From: Defluviitaleaceae bacterium
GTDB lineage: Bacteria; Bacillota_I; Bacilli_A; MOL361; Turicibacteraceae
DNA length: 39,424 bases
Assembly: GCA_009778135.1 (NCBI GenBank)
Contig: WRKJ01000094.1
Location: forward strand, 1-39,424
Direction of reading: 5' to 3'
Shown: positions 8,162-13,386 of the stretch, piece by piece
How positions within the stretch are numbered: the stretch's first letter is position 1
Layout: each line of letters starts with the position of its first letter
Notes under the pieces: model-generated
Told to the model about the DNA's origin: nothing
Seen by the model: the letters and a program-made list of their open reading frames with translations, nothing else
Database searches by the model: none
Made by a program: the position numbers and the translations under genes

Positions 8162-8557
8162 TTATCTAACTGCGATTGCTTCAATCTCAATTAAAAGATC
8201 TTCATGTATCAGACGTGAAACCTCAACGGCTGAACTGGTTGGGGGATTGTTAATATTTATATACTGATCTCTTACTTCCCTCACATATTTCATTTGAGAA
8301 ATATCAGTAAGGTAAAATGTTAATTTTACAATGTCATCAAATCCTAATTCTAGTGCAGATAAGGCTTTATCAATATTTTTGAAAACTTGTTCTGCTTGAG
8401 TCAATACATCTCCTTTACCAATTATGTTCCCTGTTTGATCAAAGGCTACCTGTCCAGAAATATAAATTGTTTCATTAGCTCTAACAACAGCAATGTGAGA
8501 ATAACCAAAAGTTGGAGACATTTCAGTCGGATTAGAAAATTTAATCAGTTTACTCAT
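8162..8557 (-). CDS. RidA/YjgF-family protein (reactive imine/enamine deaminase)
   Basis: 131 aa, the usual RidA length. The family pattern is visible: IYISGQVAFDQTGNIIGKGD near residues 31-50, AEQVFKNIDKALSALELGFDDIVKLTFYLTD, and the end PPTSSAVEVSRL-HEDLLIEIEAIAV. Family members hydrolyse 2-aminoacrylate and similar imines made by PLP enzymes, but many relatives act on other substrates. The Arg that binds the substrate carboxylate in RidA proper (usually in RxA/RVEV context) is not obvious here: the motif reads SSAVEVSRL. It is followed by the EamA transporter as a two-gene unit. The start ATG lies 8 nt after GAGG. Confidence 0.85.
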   Translation of the reverse strand: MSKLIKFSNPTEMSPTFGYSHIAVVRANETIYISGQVAFDQTGNIIGKGDVLTQAEQVFKNIDKALSALELGFDDIVKLTFYLTDISQMKYVREVRDQYININNPPTSSAVEVSRLIHEDLLIEIEAIAVR

Positions 8558-8628
8558 AATAAAAACCTCGCTTTCATACTCATGTTTTCGTAGTTTAAGT
8601 TTCGTTTCATAGAATTAAGCATTATGAT

Positions 8629-8742
8629 TTATTCTAATCTAGAATGTTCATTAATAAATTTGATGATAATCTCCGAAAGTTTTTCTGGTTGATCAAATTG
8701 AACAGCATGATGTGCATCTAAAGTTTCGAGTTGATCAACTTT
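8629..8742 (-). pseudogene. C-terminal fragment of an alpha/beta hydrolase
   Basis: The minus-strand frame gives KVDQLETLDAHHAVQFDQPE then KLSEIIIKFINEHSRLE and stop, the normal C-terminal helix region of alpha/beta hydrolases, where the catalytic His usually falls in an xGHxxxxEQP context (here AHHAVQFDQP). Only ~37 residues remain. It begins directly behind two stop codons that end the FtsX frame, and it shares that reading phase. The junction coincides with the 14-bp repeat TTGATCAACTTTTT. Confidence 0.6.
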
Positions 8743-8744
8743 TT
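8731..8744. repeat. Right copy of the 14-bp direct repeat
   Basis: TTGATCAACTTTTT, identical in sequence and orientation to 6185-6198. It sits at the point where the hydrolase fragment meets the end of the FtsX-like gene. Confidence 0.6.
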
Positions 8745-8745
8745 A

Positions 8746-10296
8746 TTATTCAATTTTACCAGACATCAAGATTTCCTTTGGACTTAATTCTAATACGAAG
8801 AGCACTGGGACAATAGTGGATAACCCAACGGTAATAAAGCCACCTAATAAATAAAGCATGATAACGCTCGGATTAAGAGAAACGTCAAAAGCTTTCATCG
8901 CTTCATCAATCGTCAGCTCACGCCCAAAGCCTCTCGTTTCTAACACGTTCACTGGTTCCCAGTAAGCTTGGCTTCTCCTTTCTTGTATCAATTCATTTCT
9001 CAACATATGTTGAGAAATTTCGGGTGCGACTACACTGGTAATTAAGACTGCGATTATAAACCCAATAGTAGCTACCATGAAGACTTCGATTAGGACTTGC
9101 ATGACAATTCTTAATTTTCGCTCGCCAAGTGCCAAGTAAATGCCCAATTCTTGGCGACGATCTTTTAAATAAAGTGTAATAAGTAAACTTAGTATGACGG
9201 TGCTTGCACCTGCAGAAAACCATACTGCACGATGAGCCAAATGACGAATCACACTTGTTGATTCATGGACATGGTTAAAGGTACTGGCAAGATTTTCAAA
9301 TGCCCAGAATTCAGGTAAAAATGGTGACGCAGCTGCTTGAAAAGCTTCAAAATATAAAATGTCATAGAGGATCCAAAAGGGCTCATTCATCGTAAGGCGT
9401 TGATTTAGTCTGTCGATATCTATAAAGTCTGCATTAAAAATAGCTTGAAACTCAAAATCGGATGCTATTCCAAGCGTAAACATTTGATGTGTTCGCCAAT
9501 TGGGTGCATACAAAGTATTTAAAATATTCATTCGATTCCAAAAATCCATTTGTTCTGTTGCTTCATACGCAAGTTCAAAAATGCCAACTACTTCAAATTT
9601 AAAAGCCTTGTCTTCCCAGTTGTTATAAGGATGATCCCAGATTTCTTCATCTAATAAACCGATAAAACCACCTTCTGGTATGTTTGCTCCGACGGGTAAA
9701 ACGAAGTGTTCTATATACATTTCAAATATACTACCGATAACGAGTTGATTAAGTGTGGCGAGTTCATAAGAAATCAAAACAGGTGCAATTTCATTTAAGC
9801 TTTCATGAAGCATCTCTTCTGTTGTAAAAGTTCTTCCTTCTCGTAGCGTCATAAGTCCTTCTTCGATATAAATGACTTCTGGATTTGAAACACCATGAAA
9901 CATCACAAAGCTTGTTTCTAATTGCTCGTTGACACCGTATACGTTCCATCCAAAATGACGTGGCATGGCGGAAATGGAATAATCATAATAGCGAACATAA
10001 GGTAGTGACCCGATTTGATGAATTTGGTCTCTCGTCAAGAATTCAAATAAATGTGCTGCATATCCTTGTGATCTTTCTCTTAATGTGTAGAGCTCATTAA
10101 GTGATTCTTCATCGCTGCCTAATGCGATAATAGGTGGCAAGCTCCTTCTCAGATGATCTACCGTATTCGTAAGGGCATTTTCTGCCAAAATAGCACCCAT
10201 CGCTAGGGTACCCAATATGATGATGAGAAACAACAAGGTAATCGTCTTCCCTAGATTTTTAAATAAGCTAATGTTGGCTCTATTCATTATTTTCAT
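8746..10296 (-). CDS. FtsX/MacB-type ABC permease without a neighbouring ATPase
   Basis: 516 aa. TM1 is at ~15-38, followed by a long extracytoplasmic domain of ~300 residues and three C-terminal TMs. Between TM2 and TM3 is the FtsX-family signature (RRQELGIYLALGERKLRIVM), and the protein ends ELSPKEILMSGKIE. Such permeases work with an ATPase of the LolD/MacB type in peptide export, peptide resistance or envelope signalling. No ATPase gene is next to it. The downstream side is a recombination-like junction, so the partner may have been lost or may lie elsewhere. The start ATG 10296 has AAGGA 7 nt upstream (a TTG at 10299 is less well placed). A terminator-like hairpin sits in the leader, 30 bp before the start. 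Confidence 0.75.
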   Translation of the reverse strand: MKIMNRANISLFKNLGKTITLLFLIIILGTLAMGAILAENALTNTVDHLRRSLPPIIALGSDEESLNELYTLRERSQGYAAHLFEFLTRDQIHQIGSLPYVRYYDYSISAMPRHFGWNVYGVNEQLETSFVMFHGVSNPEVIYIEEGLMTLREGRTFTTEEMLHESLNEIAPVLISYELATLNQLVIGSIFEMYIEHFVLPVGANIPEGGFIGLLDEEIWDHPYNNWEDKAFKFEVVGIFELAYEATEQMDFWNRMNILNTLYAPNWRTHQMFTLGIASDFEFQAIFNADFIDIDRLNQRLTMNEPFWILYDILYFEAFQAAASPFLPEFWAFENLASTFNHVHESTSVIRHLAHRAVWFSAGASTVILSLLITLYLKDRRQELGIYLALGERKLRIVMQVLIEVFMVATIGFIIAVLITSVVAPEISQHMLRNELIQERRSQAYWEPVNVLETRGFGRELTIDEAMKAFDVSLNPSVIMLYLLGGFITVGLSTIVPVLFVLELSPKEILMSGKIE

Positions 10297-10327
10297 CAAA
10301 TAGTCCTTCTTTCAAATCAATTAAAAG

Positions 10328-10359
10328 AAAACTTGCTTTGAAAAATAAAAGCAAGTTTT
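10328..10359 (-). terminator. Terminator-like hairpin between the Rgg downstream unit and the FtsX gene
   Basis: AAAACTTGCTTT (10328-10339) pairs perfectly with AAAGCAAGTTTT (10348-10359) around an 8-nt loop. Read on the minus strand it is followed by CTTTTAATTG, a fair U-tract. It would end the short transcript starting near 10510, or act as an attenuator in the leader of the FtsX gene. Confidence 0.65.
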
Positions 10360-10377
10360 TAATAAATCTTCTTTACT

Positions 10378-10488
10378 TCAAACTGAGTTGAGCTGTTTTC
10401 TAGATGCTCCTAACAACATCATAATGAATGGTATAAAACTATTTTCTGTGTCTTTTGTCATAAAAAAATAGGAGAATCTAACATGCAT
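10378..10488 (-). CDS. Possible 36-aa peptide ORF enclosed by an inverted repeat, downstream of an Rgg-site
   Basis: The frame begins MHVRFSYFF, continues MTKDTENSFIPFIMMLLGAS and ends RKQLNSV; an internal ATG at 10461 gives a 27-aa version. The ORF is enclosed by arms CTTCACTGAGTTGA (10501-10488) and TCAACTCAGTTTGAAG (10391-10376), the first ending on the start codon and the second holding the stop. No good ribosome binding site precedes either ATG, so translation is doubtful and the region may be a structured RNA instead. It is listed because it sits in a short transcription unit with an extended -10 (TGGTAAAAT, about 10510-10518), the 23-bp Rgg-associated element upstream and a terminator downstream. 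Confidence 0.25.
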   Translation of the reverse strand: MHVRFSYFFMTKDTENSFIPFIMMLLGASRKQLNSV

Positions 10489-10537
10489 CAACTCAGTGAA
10501 GCCCCTTCATTTTACCATACAATTCGCTAAAAGCTTA

Positions 10538-10560
10538 AAAGTGTTCTATATATCGAATTT
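10538..10560 (-). promoter_or_regulatory. Rgg-associated 23-bp element, downstream copy
   Basis: Read on the minus strand: AAATTC-GATATATA-GAACACTTT. It matches the element at 11439-11461 in 20 of 23 positions and starts immediately after the rgg stop codon. It lies 23 bp upstream of an extended -10 (TGGTAAAAT) whose -35 is poor, the arrangement expected of an activator-dependent promoter. Confidence 0.6.
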
Positions 10561-11427
10561 TCAAGTCTCTTTTGCACTGTTGATTATTTCGTCATACCCC
10601 TGTTGATAATCTCTAGCTAAATTAACACTTCCAACTTTTTCAAAAATATCAATCACATCTTCCATTTTTTTCTTACCTTCATCAATTTTTCCTCGGTAAA
10701 AATCAATTGCACCTGATATATAAAGAAACATGGCTCTTTCGAAGATATCTGTTTCCGCCATCAAATGCTCAGTAGCTTGTCTAAATTTAATCGCATCATC
10801 CACCTCTTTTCGATCAACAAAAATAATCATGGTATTGAGCATAATGGTAATCATTAAGTTTTTGTTTCTTGGAATCTCCTTGTAAAATTTCGTAAATGAC
10901 AACATTGCTTCTGAGAGCTGCCTAATAACAGGACTGCCAAGGACTCTCATGGTGTTGTTATAAAGAAGGAGTTCATAATATGCCCAATCGTAAATGGAGA
11001 CAAGATAATCGGTGATTTTATCCTTTTCTTTTTGAGATAGTGTAAAACCTTTATCAATTTCGCTAATTAAAACTTTGATCATCAGACAATTTAATTCATG
11101 ATAAATATCTTCATTTTTGTTTTTAGCTGTTTCCTCTAAAAGCAGTTTCTTTAAAGCAATTTCGTTTCCAGATTGATAAAGATCAGAAACCTTATGTAGA
11201 ATGCGTTGAAAGCCACTGAATTCGTAATCATTGGCAATATGGATGAATTCTTCGAAAGTTACGCCTATTTTTTCAAGGATATGATAGAATCTCACGAGTT
11301 TTATATCTCTTTCCCCGTTTTCAAAGTCACTGAGTAGAGAAGGGCTTAGGATACCATTAGCCACCTTCCTTTGCGAGAAATTTCTATTTTCTCGAACCTT
11401 TTTAAAAATTTTTCCAAAATCATTCAT
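10561..11427 (-). CDS. Rgg/GadR/MutR-family transcriptional regulator
   Basis: 288 aa. Residues ~4-60 form a Cro-type helix-turn-helix of the Rgg kind (GKIFKKVRENRNFSQRKVAN, SPSLLSDFENGERDI, FYHILEKIGVTFEEF). The remainder is an all-helical TPR-like C-terminal domain that in this family binds short peptides or acts as a sensor. Rgg proteins commonly respond to small hydrophobic peptides encoded next door and re-imported by Opp. The start is the ATG at 11427 (GGTGGTG upstream); the frame extends further but without a better start. Copies of the same 23-bp element flank the gene on both sides and face outward, which points to local targets: the 18-aa ORF on one side and the 10378 unit/FtsX gene on the other. 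Confidence 0.85.
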   Translation of the reverse strand: MNDFGKIFKKVRENRNFSQRKVANGILSPSLLSDFENGERDIKLVRFYHILEKIGVTFEEFIHIANDYEFSGFQRILHKVSDLYQSGNEIALKKLLLEETAKNKNEDIYHELNCLMIKVLISEIDKGFTLSQKEKDKITDYLVSIYDWAYYELLLYNNTMRVLGSPVIRQLSEAMLSFTKFYKEIPRNKNLMITIMLNTMIIFVDRKEVDDAIKFRQATEHLMAETDIFERAMFLYISGAIDFYRGKIDEGKKKMEDVIDIFEKVGSVNLARDYQQGYDEIINSAKET

Positions 11428-11438
11428 AGCACACCACC

Positions 11439-11461
11439 AAATTCTAGATATCGAACACTTT
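11439..11461 (+). promoter_or_regulatory. Rgg-associated 23-bp element, upstream copy
   Basis: AAATTC-TAGATATC-GAACACTTT, ending 6 bp before the -35 of the divergent promoter. It lies 11 bp upstream of the rgg start, so one site could both activate the rightward transcript and feed back on rgg. Same sequence (20/23) and outward orientation as the copy at 10538-10560. Confidence 0.6.
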
Positions 11462-11467
11462 CGGTTT

Positions 11468-11497
11468 TTGCTATGCAATCTGTTACACTTGTATAAG
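11468..11497 (+). promoter_or_regulatory. Promoter divergent from rgg
   Basis: TTGCTA (11468-11473), an 18-bp spacer and TATAAG (11492-11497). Transcription would start near 11504 and end at the terminator 11701-11747, giving an RNA of about 240 nt. Confidence 0.6.
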
Positions 11498-11525
11498 GAT
11501 TAAAACATGAATGGAGGAGAGATTG

Positions 11526-11582
11526 ATGTCTTATTTTGATGCACTTATTCAAAGCCATATTAAGTTTATTTTCAAAATGTGA
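11526..11582 (+). CDS. 18-aa peptide ORF divergent from rgg; candidate Rgg pheromone
   Basis: The peptide is MSYFDALIQSHIKFIFKM: mixed N-terminal half, hydrophobic/basic C-terminal half (IKFIFKM). The ribosome binding site GGAGGAG at 11513-11519 is excellent, with a 6-nt gap to ATG. Promoter, the 23-bp element and a strong terminator complete a dedicated short gene of about 240 nt. Small peptide genes divergent from an rgg are the classical SHP and SIP arrangement in streptococci, and the C-terminal hydrophobic residues are usually the signal. This one lacks the typical SHP Gly-Gly or DIIIIVGG end, so it may be a new class, or the RNA rather than the peptide may matter. Downstream the RNA can also form a perfect 7-bp hairpin at 11656-11675. 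Confidence 0.5.
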   Translation: MSYFDALIQSHIKFIFKM

Positions 11583-11700
11583 TGATCTAAAAATTTTATC
11601 ACACCCCTTGGAATAAAGCAAGTGAACAGGAGATAAAAGTGTCATTTTTTACATGAGATGGTCGAAATACCATCTGAATTCAATGTACATCGTCATTATT

Positions 11701-11747
11701 AAGCCAAGCTTTCAGAGAATTTGATGAAAGCTTGGCTTCATTTTTTT
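11701..11747 (+). terminator. Strong intrinsic terminator of the short transcript divergent from rgg
   Basis: AAGCCAAGCTTTCA (11701-11714) pairs perfectly over 14 bp with TGAAAGCTTGGCTT (11725-11738), loop 10 nt, followed by CA and seven T. No conventional gene precedes it, so it marks the end of a real short transcript. Confidence 0.9.
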
Positions 11748-11876
11748 GGATACCATTCATTTGTTTAAAGACGCGTTTCTTTTTTGATTTGCTTCATGCA
11801 TAAGTCTATAGGTATAAGTTATCTTTTAACCTTTTGTGAGAACCCGACAACTTCTAAAAATATGGTAAACTAGTAT

Positions 11877-12077
11877 TTATTTTAAGTTATCAAAGAAACA
11901 TAAGCCGAGCTTGAAGTAGGTGATGCTTACTTCATCATAAAGTTTACAAGCAAAGGTATATAATTCTTCATTCTCAATCTCACCAAGGATACGGTTCCGA
12001 ATGTCTTTGTCAATGCCATAGTAAGCGATTCTCTCAATGAGTAGATCAGCCATCTGTTCTTTTGTTAAATCAATCAT
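11877..12077 (-). CDS. Small hypothetical protein (66 aa)
   Basis: The product begins MIDLTKEQMADLLIERIAYY and is mainly helical and charged with a more hydrophobic end (TYFKLGLCFFDNLK). No family is recognised. AGGGAGAA ends about 7 nt before the ATG, a good ribosome binding site. Two shorter frames precede it on the same strand: a 35-aa single-TM ORF (12124-12231) and a 15-aa ORF (12080-12127) whose ATG overlaps the stop of the first (ATGA) and whose stop is 2 nt before this gene. This suggests either a chain of coupled small genes or one older gene broken by frameshifts. Its place between the rgg cluster and the AgrD-like gene makes a signalling or immunity role possible, but that is a guess. 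Confidence 0.5.
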   Translation of the reverse strand: MIDLTKEQMADLLIERIAYYGIDKDIRNRILGEIENEELYTFACKLYDEVSITYFKLGLCFFDNLK

Positions 12078-12123
12078 TTTTAATTCTCCCTTTCTAACCT
12101 TTTCTTTGCTTCAGACAGTTGGA

Positions 12124-12231
12124 TCATTTAAAAGTCATGCATGGTTTTTCGTACCTCCTTTCTTTTGAATACTTAAAATGATACACCAAAAACGCTGAAA
12201 AGACCACGGCAAACCCGGAGATAGAAGCCAT
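12124..12231 (-). CDS. Possible 35-aa single-TM protein
   Basis: Begins MASISGFAVVFSAFLVY, a clear membrane helix, then a basic tail HFKYSKERRYEKPCMTFK. The stop TGA overlaps an ATG (ATGA) of the following 15-aa frame. No ribosome binding site is visible before this ATG, and the frame is open without another start for 23 more codons upstream (AFLINFFAFFSD..), also hydrophobic. It may therefore be the C-terminal piece of a decayed two-TM membrane protein rather than a complete gene. Confidence 0.3.
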   Translation of the reverse strand: MASISGFAVVFSAFLVYHFKYSKERRYEKPCMTFK

Positions 12232-12340
12232 AGAAATTTGTTTTATTTTGTCGTAATTTGTCGAATCAGAAAAAAAGGCAAAAAAGTTAATAAGAAAGGC
12301 AAAGAATCAAGTGAAACTCAAGATCAAAGATAAGCGTCTT

Positions 12341-12370
12341 TTGCATAAGAGATGAGATGCAGCGTATACT
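12341..12370 (+). promoter_or_regulatory. Promoter of the AgrD-like gene
   Basis: TTGCAT (12341-12346), 18-bp spacer, TATACT (12365-12370), about 22 bp before the GGGGG ribosome binding site. About 90 bp upstream TTTGTCG occurs twice at a 10-bp interval (near 12247-12263), which could be a regulator site on one face of the helix. Confidence 0.6.
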
Positions 12371-12398
12371 GAATAACGTTTTATATGGGGGTATAAAT

Positions 12399-12527
12399 AT
12401 GGTTAAAAAGAAAAGACTTATTTTGAAGATGGCATCAGTGCTCATCACATTTGCAATGACGGTTCCAACGAATGGTAGTCTTGCGGTCGTGGGCGAGCCT
12501 CAATTGCCGAGAAAGCTAAACAAATAA
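12399..12527 (+). CDS. AgrD-like cyclic autoinducer precursor peptide with Ser in the ring position
   Basis: 42 aa. A basic, amphipathic N-terminus (MVKKKRLILKMASVLITFAM) is followed by TNGSLAVVGEPQLPRKLNK. AgrD precursors have the same three parts: a membrane-binding helix, a short core whose Cys or Ser closes a ring on the last residue, and an acidic/Pro tail of the form (D/E)xPxxPxxL. By comparison with S. aureus AgrD-I (CDFIM before DEVEVPKEL), the core here would be SLAVV before GEPQLPRKL, so the ring would be a Ser lactone. TGGGGG lies 7 nt before ATG and a sigma-A promoter is upstream. It converges on the LytTR/7-TM operon, with a shared terminator. No AgrB processing protease is seen in the window. 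Confidence 0.65.
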   Translation: MVKKKRLILKMASVLITFAMTVPTNGSLAVVGEPQLPRKLNK

Positions 12528-12578
12528 AAAAGAAGACAGATGGAAATCATTGATTTATTCCAACATGTCTTCTTTTTT
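12526..12578. terminator. Bidirectional terminator between the AgrD-like gene and the 7-TM gene
   Basis: AAAAAAGAAGACA (12526-12538) pairs perfectly with TGTCTTCTTTTTT (12566-12578). The loop is 27 nt. The hairpin overlaps the last codons of the minus-strand membrane protein and starts at the AgrD-like stop codon. Confidence 0.7.
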
Positions 12579-13370
12579 GGTGGTATGCTTGTTCTGTTCA
12601 TCATTAAATAGAGGCAATTCTACATCAAACTCACGCATCGTTGTCTTAAAATGTGCTTTAAACACGTCAATATCTTCTTCATTTTCCATGTCAAGCCATA
12701 AACCAAGGAGGCGACTCTGTAACTTTTTGATGGAAATGATTGTAGTAACGCTTTTGTATAATTTAATAAAAGCCGGAATAAGGATAAAACTTGCTAATAC
12801 GAGACCAAGGGTTAGAAGTAGAAAATAAGAAAGACTGTATTCAAAGTTTAGGATTGCTGTTGGGATAAAAAATGCTAATGTTGTGAAACAGACAAGGAGT
12901 TTGAGTACAACATGGGTTTGAACGGCGTTAAACCATTTATACCAATGGAGCTTTTGACATAAAATGATAATCATAACTGTTGAAGTAAATTGTACGAGTA
13001 AAAAAAGAAGAGGTGTATAAATGTTAAATATTTGATCAGCTAACCAAATGCCACCAGCCAAGGGGAATTGGATGAAAAGCAGGATCAATAAGGATAGGAT
13101 ATAAATCATGATTAAGTCGCTTAAATGAGCACGTTTAATGATCGTTTTGGTCATGATTGATAAGAGTAGAAAACTTATAATCCTAAAAAGATGACCATCA
13201 AAATAGATGACAGGTGCTAATGCAATGACATAGATCAAACAAAGTAGCGTGTGAAACCATTCGACACGTATATATCGTTTCATCATAGCGTGAGAAATAA
13301 AATACATCATAACAAAGTCCATGAAGTTTAGAGCAAATTGTACGATCCACCAGGTTAAGCTTTCTGTCAT
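12555..13370 (-). CDS. 7-TM membrane protein resembling an AgrC/ComD sensor without the kinase domain
   Basis: 271 aa with about seven membrane segments over residues ~5-210 (first FALNFMDFVMMYFISHAMM, last LLTLGLVLASFILIPAF), then a ~60-residue cytoplasmic tail. Sensor kinases of the HPK10 group have the same kind of membrane half, but here the HisKA-like RHDYxN motif and the HATPase N, G1 and G2 boxes are absent and the protein ends cleanly at a terminator. It follows the LytTR gene by 16 nt, with AGGAG 10 nt before ATG 13370. Two readings: a kinase-less peptide sensor, or a membrane inhibitor of the LytTR partner as in HdrRM/BrsRM of S. mutans. A hidden frameshift is unlikely because the terminator lies immediately behind it. 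Confidence 0.6.
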   Translation of the reverse strand: MTESLTWWIVQFALNFMDFVMMYFISHAMMKRYIRVEWFHTLLCLIYVIALAPVIYFDGHLFRIISFLLLSIMTKTIIKRAHLSDLIMIYILSLLILLFIQFPLAGGIWLADQIFNIYTPLLFLLVQFTSTVMIIILCQKLHWYKWFNAVQTHVVLKLLVCFTTLAFFIPTAILNFEYSLSYFLLLTLGLVLASFILIPAFIKLYKSVTTIISIKKLQSRLLGLWLDMENEEDIDVFKAHFKTTMREFDVELPLFNDEQNKHTTKKEDMLE

Positions 13371-13386
13371 GTTAAGTCGTCTCCTC

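Noticed and set aside
10483-10530. 15-aa plus-strand ORF MHQLSEAPSFYHTIR with AGGAGA ribosome binding site
   Set aside because: It is antisense to the -10 and hairpin of the Rgg-facing minus-strand unit, has no convincing promoter, and its first half is one arm of the inverted repeat.
11683-11724. 13-aa hydrophobic ORF MYIVIIKPSFQRI inside the short transcript divergent from rgg
   Set aside because: No ribosome binding site, and it runs into the terminator stem; the ORF at 11526 is far better supported.
12283-12291. LytTR/AgrA-type box AAAGTTAAT upstream of the AgrD-like gene
   Set aside because: Only a single half was found; the required second direct repeat at the proper spacing is missing.
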